Below, piece by piece: positions 1-7,483 of a stretch of DNA of 27,881 nt. Source of the stretch: Candidatus Muiribacterium halophilum (lineage in GTDB: Bacteria > Muiribacteriota > Muiribacteriia > Muiribacteriales > Muiribacteriaceae); NCBI GenBank assembly GCA_023228995.1, contig JALOAD010000043.1, forward strand, positions 1 through 27,881, read 5' to 3'. Both the position numbers and the translations under genes were made by a program. The notes under the pieces are model-generated. The model was given only the letters and a program-made list of their open reading frames with translations, was not told the origin of the DNA and made no database searches. Numbering within the stretch: position 1 is the first letter of the stretch; the number at the start of each line of letters is the position of its first letter.

Positions 1-2
1 AA

Positions 3-434
3 TATTTATTCTGGAAAATTATTTGTCTTTCAAAATCATTAAAAAATATATTATCAACAAAATATTTTTATCCATTAAGAATAATATATACAAATGTTTT
101 ATTTATGCTTTCTTTGATTTTTTTTAGAGCTAATACAACAAAAGATGCTCTTTATATAATACAAAATTTGACTAAAGATCTAAAAAGTTTATTAATTCCT
201 AGTTATGCAAAGTCTTTATATAATTATTTTGTGTTTTCGCAATATCATTTTTCAATTGCGATTTTGGGTATTATATTAATATTAATATTACAATTTTTCC
301 CATTTAAAAACTTAAAACATTGGTTTTATAAACAAAATATAATAATTCGATTTTCATTTTATTACATATATATTATGTCAATTGTTATATTTGGAATTTT
401 TAGCGGAAATACTTTTATTTATTTTAATTTTTAA
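3..434 (+). CDS. MBOAT-family acyltransferase, C-terminal part (5' end outside window)
   Basis: This reading frame is open from the first bases of the window, so the gene begins upstream; the ATG at 105 is an internal methionine. About 143 residues are visible. The C-terminus looks like an MBOAT (AlgI/DltB-type) integral membrane O-acyltransferase. It has the segment LIFFRANTTKDALYIIQNL, which matches the conserved FFRA-x-s-x-x-dAl stretch near the end of this family. Two hydrophobic helices follow, and the protein ends in FIYFNF. MBOAT proteins pass acyl groups, usually acetyl, across the inner membrane to secreted polysaccharides. The catalytic His region lies outside the window. The next gene, 93 bp downstream on the same strand, encodes a periplasmic SGNH-type protein, the usual partner of MBOATs in polysaccharide acetylation. 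The family call is fairly sure; the substrate is unknown. Confidence 0.75.
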   Translation, partial: YLFWKIICLSKSLKNILSTKYFYPLRIIYTNVLFMLSLIFFRANTTKDALYIIQNLTKDLKSLLIPSYAKSLYNYFVFSQYHFSIAILGIILILILQFFPFKNLKHWFYKQNIIIRFSFYYIYIMSIVIFGIFSGNTFIYFNF

Positions 435-527
435 TTGAACCCTCTGAATAAATACATAATTTAGAGCTTTAGAAAAAAATTAAAAAGATAAGGCATTCTA
501 ATTAGAGAATTTAATTAAGGAAATTAT

Positions 528-1580
528 ATGAAAAAAACCATAATGAAATTTATATTTTTAAGCACTTTGATATTAACCACAATAGGAACTTTAAATTTTT
601 TTATTGATAAAGCTAATATTCTAAAAACAGAAACTTATTATAATAAAATATGCGATAATATAATAAACGATGTTCCAATAAGAGGGTTAGGTAATGGTGA
701 TCAAGTAATTATTAAAAAAAATTTATTTAAAAAAGTCGCTGAAATCGATGATAAATTTGATATTTTGATTTTTGGAAGTAGCCGTGCTTGGAACTTAAAT
801 TCAGAACTATTTAAAGAAAATAGAATTTTCAATTTTAGCATTCCAAACAATCGACTTAGAGATACTTATGCATATATTAATTTTGCTTTAAAACACTCTA
901 AAAAACCAAAGAAAATCTATATAGAATTATATCCAGATATGTTTTATAAAGGTAATGAAAAAATATTATACAATTTTTTATTAAGTGATTATTTAGAAAT
1001 ATCAAAAAAGCACAAAATTAATAATTCGGATAATTCTTTAAAATCTCAAATAACAAACCATCCTATTTACAATATATTCTCGCCTTCTTATTTTCAATTT
1101 TCAATATATTTTCTTTTTAACAGCAATCTTTTCATACCAAATGAAAATGCAATTATGGATTTTTCATTATATGAATTAAAAAAAGATGGTTCTTTCATTC
1201 CTCCACAATCAACAAAAGATAAAGCTGGAATTGATTTTCGGCCTTTTATAAAAAAAACTGTACTTAAATTTAAAAATATTGAATACAACATTGAAACTTT
1301 TGAAGAATTAGAAAAATTAATATTAATTATTAATTCTCTTGATGTAAACTTAAATATTGTTTTATCCCCATTACATCCATTTATTTATGATTTATGTATG
1401 GAAAATCCTGGTTTTGAATATATTTTAGAAATAGAAGAAAAAATTAAAAAAATATGTATTAAACATAATGTTACTATTTTTGGATCTTATAACCCGAAAG
1501 ATACAAATGCCAAAGCTGAGGATTTTTATGATCAAGTTCATCTAAAACATGAAAAAACTGCAAAAATTTTAAATTTTTGA
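528..1580 (+). CDS. Membrane-anchored SGNH-type hydrolase/acetyltransferase-like protein
   Basis: A 350-residue protein with one N-terminal hydrophobic segment (about residues 7-25), probably a signal anchor that places the rest in the periplasm. The motif GSSRAW at 83-88 fits SGNH block I with a candidate nucleophile Ser84 or Ser85. NFSIPNN at 102-108 fits the next block, and DQVH at 335-338 fits the C-terminal D-x-x-H of block V, giving candidate catalytic Asp335 and His338. This is the architecture of AlgX/AlgJ/PatB-like partners of MBOAT acyltransferases, which finish the transfer of acetyl to a polysaccharide. The start is supported by AAGG at 517-520, 7 nt before the ATG. The position after an MBOAT and the matching motifs support a polysaccharide O-acetylation role. 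A lipase-like function cannot be excluded. Confidence 0.68.
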   Translation: MKKTIMKFIFLSTLILTTIGTLNFFIDKANILKTETYYNKICDNIINDVPIRGLGNGDQVIIKKNLFKKVAEIDDKFDILIFGSSRAWNLNSELFKENRIFNFSIPNNRLRDTYAYINFALKHSKKPKKIYIELYPDMFYKGNEKILYNFLLSDYLEISKKHKINNSDNSLKSQITNHPIYNIFSPSYFQFSIYFLFNSNLFIPNENAIMDFSLYELKKDGSFIPPQSTKDKAGIDFRPFIKKTVLKFKNIEYNIETFEELEKLILIINSLDVNLNIVLSPLHPFIYDLCMENPGFEYILEIEEKIKKICIKHNVTIFGSYNPKDTNAKAEDFYDQVHLKHEKTAKILNF

Positions 1581-1592
1581 TAAACTATAAAA

Positions 1593-1886
1593 ATGAAAAA
1601 TAAAACAGGAAATTTAAATAAATTAAGACAGAATATTCAAAAAAATGATAGGGAAATATTAATACTATTGACAAAAAGATTTAGAATTGTAAAAAGAATA
1701 ATAAAATTCAAAAAACAAAATAATATTGATATTAAAAATAGCAATTATGAACTTTTTTTAAAAAACAAATATAGTTATTTTTTAAAAGATAAAGAATCTA
1801 AAAATCTACTAATTGAAATAATACAATCTATATTTGATATTAGTAAAAAGTATCAGAAGCTACTATCTTCTAGAGATGAAAAATAG
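1593..1886 (+). CDS. Chorismate mutase, AroQ class (monofunctional, short)
   Basis: A 97-residue all-helical protein that aligns with the AroQ fold. Compared with the E. coli chorismate mutase domain, the catalytic residues match without gaps: Arg12 (E. coli R11), Arg29 (R28), Lys40 (K39), Glu53 (E52), Ser84 (S84) and Gln88 (Q88). Asp48 is replaced by Asn49 and Arg51 by Tyr52. The family converts chorismate to prephenate in the cytosol. Related proteins of the same fold act as isochorismate-pyruvate lyases or aminodeoxychorismate mutases, so the exact substrate is open. It starts 12 nt after the SGNH gene without a clear Shine-Dalgarno and may be translated by coupling. No other aromatic-pathway gene is visible nearby. 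Its last 34 bp overlap the 3' end of the convergent pilin gene. Confidence 0.72.
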   Translation: MKNKTGNLNKLRQNIQKNDREILILLTKRFRIVKRIIKFKKQNNIDIKNSNYELFLKNKYSYFLKDKESKNLLIEIIQSIFDISKKYQKLLSSRDEK

Positions 1887-2479
1887 CCATATTTTATTGG
1901 TCCTTGTGTACCAAATCTAAGCAGAGCATTTTGAGTCTTTATAAATGCTGAAGTTAAAACATTAAAAGTTTCAGCATCTTCTTTATCATCATCGCCTTTT
2001 TTGGAAAAATGCATTCTTAATGTAACACCAACAGCTTTTCCTGAATCTGAAGCTTCAACTACTTTAAATATTTTATCCTGAGCTTGTATACCAAGATATT
2101 TGAATTCAATTTCCTTTACATGATAAAAACTCTTTTTTTTATTTCTGTGTGTTCTTACAACAATTCTATCCTCTTTATTAAATTCATAGCTAACAATTTC
2201 TGTTTCTGGAGTATATTTAAGTTCAGAATTGCTAGGAATTTCTTTAAAAAGTTCAACCTCTAAATCACTTCCACTTATTCTAACTTTATAAGCACTTTGT
2301 ATATCTATAAAAAAGTTTTCAATAAATATTCTTGCTCCAGTCTGCATTTCAGATTTTATACCTTTATAATGAGTGATTTTTTGACTTTTTGAAGAAAAGG
2401 AATAAAGAGCAAGTATAAGTACTCCTGAAATAGCAACAACTATTAATATCTCAACCAAGGTTAAAGCTTTCTTTTTCAT
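1853..2479 (-). CDS. Type IV pilus/pseudopilin-like minor pilin (PilW/PulJ-like)
   Basis: A 208-residue protein with a class III (prepilin) signal: a short basic leader MKKKA, then LTLVEILIVVAI, in which Glu lies at mature position 5. A single hydrophobic helix follows to about residue 27. Prepilin peptidase would cut after Ala5. The remaining body is beta-rich, polar and unlike any pilin I can name. Its place last in a PilX-PilV-PilW-like trio suggests a minor pilin that primes assembly of a type IV pilus or type II secretion pseudopilus. AGGAGA just upstream of the ATG is a strong ribosome site, and it overlaps the stop codon of the preceding gene (TAGGAGA). The 3' end overlaps the convergent chorismate mutase gene by 34 bp. 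Confidence 0.75.
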   Translation of the reverse strand: MKKKALTLVEILIVVAISGVLILALYSFSSKSQKITHYKGIKSEMQTGARIFIENFFIDIQSAYKVRISGSDLEVELFKEIPSNSELKYTPETEIVSYEFNKEDRIVVRTHRNKKKSFYHVKEIEFKYLGIQAQDKIFKVVEASDSGKAVGVTLRMHFSKKGDDDKEDAETFNVLTSAFIKTQNALLRFGTQGPIKYGYFSSLEDSSF

Positions 2480-2488
2480 TAAAATCTC

Positions 2489-2932
2489 CTAAAAATAAAT
2501 ATATACTCTTGAATTTGATACAAAAGTCGGAAAATTAAGCTGTCTCCATTTTTCTTGACCTTTTACAATTTCATTCCATCTAACAGATACAACAACTTTT
2601 TTTAATCTTTTATCAATAATATCTTCTATTTCAATCTTTTTTTCAAACCTGTCTATATAATCTTCTGGAAATTTTATAATTCCGTAAATTGAATCTCCAT
2701 CTTTTATCTTATCCCAACTACCTCCTTGGAAATTTTCGTTTTTTATAAGATAAAATTCAGATGTCTTTATTCTATCCACTTCACCTTTAGCAATTGTAGT
2801 GGCAAGAGTAACATAAGAGCTTTTGGCAAGTTCAACAGATCCTTGGGAAAAAAGATAATATACTCCAACAATTCCCATAAAAAAAATCATTACTGCCATC
2901 ATTATCTCCGCAAGACTGAATGCTTTTTTCAT
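2489..2932 (-). CDS. Type IV pilus/pseudopilin-like minor pilin (PilV/PulI-like)
   Basis: A 147-residue protein with a clear prepilin signal: MKKA, then FSLAEIMMAVMIFFMGIVGV. Phe is the mature first residue and Glu is at position 5. The sequence after the helix (YYLFSQGSVELAKSS, then a segment that contains TTIAKGEVDRI) resembles PilV/GspI-type minor pilins, in which a short stretch after the helix is followed by residues marking internal-methionine-rich small pilins. The start has GGAG 7 nt upstream (rc ACAGGAGTCAAAA-ATG). It lies 9 nt before the next pilin gene and 25 nt after the large PilX-like gene, so the three are probably co-transcribed. It probably forms part of the pilus-tip initiation complex. 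The general family is secure; assignment to the PilV subtype rests on order and size. Confidence 0.75.
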   Translation of the reverse strand: MKKAFSLAEIMMAVMIFFMGIVGVYYLFSQGSVELAKSSYVTLATTIAKGEVDRIKTSEFYLIKNENFQGGSWDKIKDGDSIYGIIKFPEDYIDRFEKKIEIEDIIDKRLKKVVVSVRWNEIVKGQEKWRQLNFPTFVSNSRVYIYF

Positions 2933-2957
2933 TTTTGACTCCTGTATTTATTTATAC

Positions 2958-4796
2958 TCAATTATTTAACACAATATAACTTGATGGAATTGGAGAAACT
3001 GAAATAACATAAGACTTTCCAGAATCAATAAGATATTTTTTACTTATAAAAGTATTATCATATTTCAAACTATAATTGCTATTATTACCAAAGTTTTTTC
3101 TGTCTAACCTTTTAAGAGTTAAATTCCCTTGAATAGTCATGTCAGTTGATTTAAAAAGGTTTTCTGCCATAAAACCAACTCCTTTTTTTATTCCACCTGA
3201 ATTTATAATTGTATTATATGATATAACAGAAAGTACATTTTCACTCTTAAAAAAATCTCCAGAAAAATATGAATCAGAATAGGAAACTTTCGTTCCATTC
3301 TTAAGATTTCCTGAAATATTAATACTATCTCTAGCAACTATGCCTCCAGGAGTTCTAAAAGTATTTAATGATTTTATTTCAGCATTATTACAAACAACAT
3401 TTCCTTCAAGATAAATATTATTATTAGCAATGAATGTATCTCTTAAAGGTCCAGGAAATGTTTCCACAAATCTTGTTGCGGTTTTTTTTATAGCTGAAAA
3501 ATTCCCTTTATAGTTAATTCTTTCATTCCATGGTACAGATTTTTTATTTTTAATCTTTGCTTCTGAAGTCTCATATGGTAATTCTGCTCTTTCTTTAATT
3601 ATTCTTACATTCCACTTATCATCTCTTGTCCAATCAGCAGCATTCTTGTGTGCTGCACAGGGTTGTGGGTCAGATGATACCGAGCCACAAGTTGAAATAC
3701 AAGTTGCGCATTCAGACCAAAATTTTGCACACATCATTTTATTTGCATGCTGAATATCTTCATAATTATATCCCCATATAGTAAAAATCTTTTTTATATC
3801 TCCATAAAAATTAACTCCTTCAGCTGTTTCACAATTTTTACCTAAAAAATGTGTTCTAGATTTTCCTTTATATAGTCCTGAATTAAATGAAAATATACCA
3901 GGATCTTCATAATTTACAGTTGTACTCCCATTATTTTTACCACAGCTTTCAGGATATGAATCATGTTCAAATTCTGTCTTTCCTCCATGTACAGCTATAG
4001 CATCTCCCATTGTCCCTTTTTCCTTTTTTTCATATGGTTTATTTGTACCCGGAATGGTATTCATATCCATATCATGACTTTCCTTCTTCCTTTCTGTACC
4101 ACCCGGAATCAATGATTTTTCATGATCTCCCTCTGAGTGTAAATCTAAATTATTTGAAGGACCCCATTGAGAAATTTTATCGTAAGGTTGATGTAAATCA
4201 ATATTTATTGCACTTTTCCCAATAGAAATTCCAAAAGATGTTCTAGCATCAACAAAAAAGTTCGGAGGATTATTAAAAGCTTCTGTTGCACTATCATCTA
4301 CCATAAAACAAAATTCATTACCTACAGGTCTTACATCTACAACCTTATAATCATAACTTGTTTTTAAATCTCTTCTTACTTTATTAACAGAACAGTTAAT
4401 TTCATAAACAAGAGTCCCAAGTTTATCATCACAATCATTAATAGATTTGACATTTATACATTCAGCTTTAACCGAAACACTATATGATATTGGATTTGTT
4501 GTTGCTCCATCATCAAGTGTAATTACATCTGATTTAAGATCTTTTGAATGTTTAAGACTTATTGAAAGTTTTCCACCATTAATAAATTTATTTCTAAACT
4601 CATTATTAAGTTTAGCTCTTGTTTCAGCAAGTGCTTCTTCAAGTGCTGCTTCAGCTATCATGTGAGCTCTTAACATATCAGAAGTATAGTAAGCTTGTCT
4701 AAATTCAGTCTGAGAATTCCTATTAAACATTATTCCCAACATAGCTAATACTAAAAGGAAAAATAAAACTAGAGGAAGAAAAATACCTTTTTTCAT
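2958..4796 (-). CDS. Large PilX/GspK-like pilus-tip protein, cysteine-rich
   Basis: I place the start at 4796, which gives 612 residues. GGTGGTGA lies 4 nt upstream, and this ATG begins a proper membrane leader, MKKGIFLPLVLFFLLVLAML. An upstream in-frame ATG at 4826 would add ten residues ahead of the leader and lies in the predicted 5' UTR. The leader, the helix and the following RNSQTEFRQAYYTSDMLRAHMIAEAALEEAL-type amphipathic segment are typical of PilX/GspK proteins, which lack Glu5. The body is far longer than a usual PilX. It holds about a dozen cysteines, five of them in one stretch around residues 345-385 (DNA about 3650-3740), so disulfide bonding outside the cell is likely. The last third has repetitive short beta-strands (NNIYLEGNVV, DSINISGNLKNG, MTIQGNLTLKR), which suggest a beta-helix. 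It heads the pilin operon and may carry an adhesive or sensory tip function. Confidence 0.65.
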   Translation of the reverse strand: MKKGIFLPLVLFFLLVLAMLGIMFNRNSQTEFRQAYYTSDMLRAHMIAEAALEEALAETRAKLNNEFRNKFINGGKLSISLKHSKDLKSDVITLDDGATTNPISYSVSVKAECINVKSINDCDDKLGTLVYEINCSVNKVRRDLKTSYDYKVVDVRPVGNEFCFMVDDSATEAFNNPPNFFVDARTSFGISIGKSAINIDLHQPYDKISQWGPSNNLDLHSEGDHEKSLIPGGTERKKESHDMDMNTIPGTNKPYEKKEKGTMGDAIAVHGGKTEFEHDSYPESCGKNNGSTTVNYEDPGIFSFNSGLYKGKSRTHFLGKNCETAEGVNFYGDIKKIFTIWGYNYEDIQHANKMMCAKFWSECATCISTCGSVSSDPQPCAAHKNAADWTRDDKWNVRIIKERAELPYETSEAKIKNKKSVPWNERINYKGNFSAIKKTATRFVETFPGPLRDTFIANNNIYLEGNVVCNNAEIKSLNTFRTPGGIVARDSINISGNLKNGTKVSYSDSYFSGDFFKSENVLSVISYNTIINSGGIKKGVGFMAENLFKSTDMTIQGNLTLKRLDRKNFGNNSNYSLKYDNTFISKKYLIDSGKSYVISVSPIPSSYIVLNN

Positions 4797-4850
4797 AATA
4801 TCACCACCCAGTATGTGAAAAAACATTTGTTTTTATTTGTATATAATTTA

Positions 4851-4879
4851 ATTATACTTTAATTTAAATATAATTGTAA
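4851..4879 (-). promoter_or_regulatory. Sigma70-type promoter for the minor-pilin operon
   Basis: On the minus strand, TTACAA (4879-4874), a 17-bp spacer and a perfect TATAAT (4856-4851) form a near-consensus promoter. The -35 box directly follows the queA stop codon. Transcription would start near 4844, giving a leader of about 48 nt to the ATG at 4796. This fits the choice of that start over the one at 4826. Such matches also arise by chance in AT-rich DNA. Confidence 0.5.
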
Positions 4880-5914
4880 TTACTTTTTTATCAACATGCA
4901 ATCACCAAAGGAAAAAAACCTGAATTTTTCCTTTACAGCATATTTATATGCTTCCATTATAAGCTCATAACCTGCAAAAGCAGATATCATTACAATAAGC
5001 GATGATTTTGGTAAATGAAAATTAGTCAGCATACTATTGACTATTTTAAATTTATACCCAGGATATATAAATATATCAGTTTCTTTTTCACATGGTTTTA
5101 TATTTCCAAATTCAGAGTAATTTGCTTCAAGTGTTCTTACTGATGTTGTGCCAACTGCCATAATATTTTTATTTTGATTTTTATATAAATTAATAATATC
5201 TGCACTTTTTTTACTTATATAATAATTTTCTATGTGTAATTTATTTTCAATTAAAGAATTTTTGGATAATGGTCTAAATGTACCAAGTCCAATACCAAGA
5301 TTTACATCTGCAAAATCAATTTTATTATTTTTTAATTTATCAATTATTTTTTGGGTAAAATGTAATCCTGCTGTTGGTGCAGCAACTGAATTCACATTAT
5401 CAGAAAATACTGTCTGATATCTTTCATCATCTTCTATTGTATTTTTTATATAAGGTGGTAATGGTATTATTCCAAATTTTGAAATATACTCATTATTAAA
5501 AATATCACTAAATTTAATTTTTTTTATTCCTTCACCTATGTTTTCTAAAATTACACCTTCAGCCCCTCCATTTAAAATAAATTTTGTTCCTATTGAAAGT
5601 CTTTTGCCTGGTCTTGCCAATGCATGCCATACAAAATCATCTATTTTTTTTAGAAGAAATATTTCTATATTTGCTCCGGTTAATTTTTTGCCATAAAATC
5701 TTGCTTTTAATACTCTTGTATTATTTCTTACTATAAGTGTATTTTGAGGTATAAGTTCTACAATATCAGAAAACACTTTTTCATAAAATGTACCTTTTGT
5801 TATATCAACTACAAGAAGCCTAGATTTTTCTCGATTTTTAAGTGGATTTTGAGCAATTAGCTCTTCTGGTAAATTAAAATCGTAATTTTCAAGTAATAAT
5901 TCTTTTTGTGACAT
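4880..5914 (-). CDS. queA: S-adenosylmethionine:tRNA ribosyltransferase-isomerase
   Basis: A 344-residue, full-length QueA. The enzyme transfers and isomerises the ribosyl part of S-adenosylmethionine onto 7-aminomethyl-7-deazaguanine in tRNA, forming epoxyqueuosine in the queuosine pathway (cytosol). Family motifs appear in order: YDFNLPEELIAQNPL near residues 11-25, a SRLLVVD stretch at 31-37, VAAPTAGLHFT at 177-187, GTTSVRTLE at 255-263, TNFHLPKSSLIVMISAFAG at 297-315 and FRFFSFGDCMLI at 331-342. The ATG at 5914 lies inside the preceding RsbW-like gene (26-bp overlap) and has no close Shine-Dalgarno, so translation is probably coupled. No other queuosine gene is visible here. It is the last gene before the pilin promoter. 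Confidence 0.97.
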   Translation of the reverse strand: MSQKELLLENYDFNLPEELIAQNPLKNREKSRLLVVDITKGTFYEKVFSDIVELIPQNTLIVRNNTRVLKARFYGKKLTGANIEIFLLKKIDDFVWHALARPGKRLSIGTKFILNGGAEGVILENIGEGIKKIKFSDIFNNEYISKFGIIPLPPYIKNTIEDDERYQTVFSDNVNSVAAPTAGLHFTQKIIDKLKNNKIDFADVNLGIGLGTFRPLSKNSLIENKLHIENYYISKKSADIINLYKNQNKNIMAVGTTSVRTLEANYSEFGNIKPCEKETDIFIYPGYKFKIVNSMLTNFHLPKSSLIVMISAFAGYELIMEAYKYAVKEKFRFFSFGDCMLIKK

Positions 5915-6278
5915 TAACTTTTACAACTCCATTTTTTTCATTAAATTCATACATTAATTCATCACTTATGTTTTTTATAAGATACATTCCAAATCCGTTC
6001 TGTGCAAGTTTTTTTTGTTTAAACCTTTCTTTTGGAAATTTAAAAGATTTATCTATAAATTCAAATTCAATTTCAATATTATTTTTTTCATAATTTAATT
6101 TTAGAGAAAATTCTTTTGATTCTTTTGAATGCTTTATTATATTTGTAACTAATTCTACAGTAATTAACTTTATATCATCTAAAACCAAATTATCTAATAT
6201 ATTGTTTTCTTTAAAAAATAATTCAATATATTCTCGTATCTTTTTTAATGAATTTGTATTTGCTGGGAATTTTTTCAT
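5889..6278 (-). CDS. RsbW/SpoIIAB-like HATPase_c_2 regulator
   Basis: A 129-residue protein matching the GHKL ATPase fold of anti-sigma-factor kinases. The N-box is ELVTNIIKHS, with Glu42, Asn46 and His50. The G2 lid motif NGFGMYLIKNISDEL lies at about 94-108, followed by the typical final beta-strands. The usual G1 box (D-x-G-x-x-F) is weak: the expected place reads IDKSFKF, so the ATP-contacting glycine is missing and ATP binding is uncertain. RsbW-type proteins phosphorylate an STAS anti-anti-sigma factor and hold a sigma factor or another partner. No STAS or sigma gene is visible in the window. The start codon overlaps the yvcK stop in an ATGA, and the 3' end overlaps queA by 26 bp, so the three genes are translationally linked. 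Confidence 0.75.
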   Translation of the reverse strand: MKKFPANTNSLKKIREYIELFFKENNILDNLVLDDIKLITVELVTNIIKHSKESKEFSLKLNYEKNNIEIEFEFIDKSFKFPKERFKQKKLAQNGFGMYLIKNISDELMYEFNEKNGVVKVNVTKRIIT

Positions 6279-7483
6279 AGACTTTTATATTCTTCAACCA
6301 ATCTAATTATTATTTTTGCGAGTTTATCTGAATTATGTCTTAAATAATCACCCTCAAGAAGAATATTATCCATTACAGGTAAAATGTTCATGCTTTTTAA
6401 TTCATCATTATCAATAATTACAGGAAATGCTCCATCAATCTCATATTTTTTAAGTAATTCCTGACTCATTTCACCTTTATTAACAATTGCAAAGTTAATA
6501 CTTCCTGGTATGTAATTATACAAAGTCTTTATATGGTCAGATGCACTAAAATCACTTGTTTCACCTGGCTGAGTCATAATATTACATACAAAAACCTTTA
6601 AAGCTCGGCTTTTGATTATAGCATCTCTTAACTGCGGAAACAGCAGATTTGGTATTAAAGAAGTGTAAAGTGAACCAGGTCCTAATATTATTACATCAGC
6701 TTCATTTAAAGCTTTTACAGCTTCAGGATTAGCCTTTGCATCAGAGGGACTTAAAAAAATTCGATTTATCTTTTTTTCTTTACCTTTTTCAGATATATCT
6801 GACTCTCCAATAATTTCACTTCCATCTTCAAATTTAGCACCAATATTAACATTATGTAGGGATGCTGGTATTATCTTTCCTTTTACTGCTAAAATATCAC
6901 AAGCCATTTTAACAGCTTTTTCAAAATCTCCATTGTTTATACCAGATAATGCTGCAAGAAAAAGATTACCAAAAGAATGCCCTGATAATTCACCATGACT
7001 TTTAAATCTAAAATTAAAAAGTTTTGATAATAGGGTTTCTTCTTTTGACAATGCGACAATACAGTTTCGAATATCTCCTGGAGCAATAATATCAAGTTCT
7101 CTTCTTAGTTTACCAGAACTTCCACCATCATCTGCAACTGTTACTATTGCACTTATGTTTTCGTGATTATAAGAAGCGTAATTTTTTATTCCTTTAAGCA
7201 CTGTAGAAAGTCCTGTTCCACCTCCGACAAGAACTACTTTAGGATTTTTATAAAGTTCCAGTTCTTTTACAATTATATCAGGTTTATTTACAGGTCTTAT
7301 TTTTTTAATATAAAACCATACTGTAAGAAGTATTAGAAATAAAGATAAAGCTCCTATCCAAAAAATTCTTAAAAATTCATAATCATTATTTAGAAAAAAT
7401 AAAAAAATTCCAGAAAATAATCCAGCTAAAAATGCAATAAAAGCATAGATTTTTATTCTATTAGACTTATTAGATTTTTCCAT
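6275..7483 (-). CDS. yvcK: YvcK/CofD-like family protein (putative gluconeogenesis factor) with N-terminal membrane anchor
   Basis: A 402-residue protein. Residues 12-32 and 38-59 form two hydrophobic helices, and a cytosolic YvcK domain follows from about residue 80. Signature motifs are PKVVLVGGGTGLSTVLKG (81-98), VADDGGSSGKLRRE (116-129), PGDIRN (135-140), SGHSFGNL (167-174), ILGPGSLYTSLIPNLL (266-281) and MTQPGETSDFSASDH (303-317). The family is related to the F420-pathway enzyme CofD. In Bacillus, YvcK binds UDP-sugars and is needed for growth on gluconeogenic carbon and for cell-wall synthesis. Bacillus YvcK lacks the membrane segments. The start overlaps the end of the TPR gene by 14 bp with GGAAG nearby. 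The setting among envelope genes fits a cell-wall role. Confidence 0.92.
   Translation of the reverse strand: MEKSNKSNRIKIYAFIAFLAGLFSGIFLFFLNNDYEFLRIFWIGALSLFLILLTVWFYIKKIRPVNKPDIIVKELELYKNPKVVLVGGGTGLSTVLKGIKNYASYNHENISAIVTVADDGGSSGKLRRELDIIAPGDIRNCIVALSKEETLLSKLFNFRFKSHGELSGHSFGNLFLAALSGINNGDFEKAVKMACDILAVKGKIIPASLHNVNIGAKFEDGSEIIGESDISEKGKEKKINRIFLSPSDAKANPEAVKALNEADVIILGPGSLYTSLIPNLLFPQLRDAIIKSRALKVFVCNIMTQPGETSDFSASDHIKTLYNYIPGSINFAIVNKGEMSQELLKKYEIDGAFPVIIDNDELKSMNILPVMDNILLEGDYLRHNSDKLAKIIIRLVEEYKSL

Noticed and set aside
105-434. A separate 109-residue gene starting at the ATG at 105
   Set aside because: The frame is open upstream to the window edge, and those codons continue the membrane-protein pattern of an MBOAT C-terminus, so this ATG is internal.
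4797-4826. Longer start for the PilX-like protein at 4826
   Set aside because: It would put ten residues before the prepilin-like leader, and the ATG at 4796 has the better ribosome site and follows the predicted promoter.
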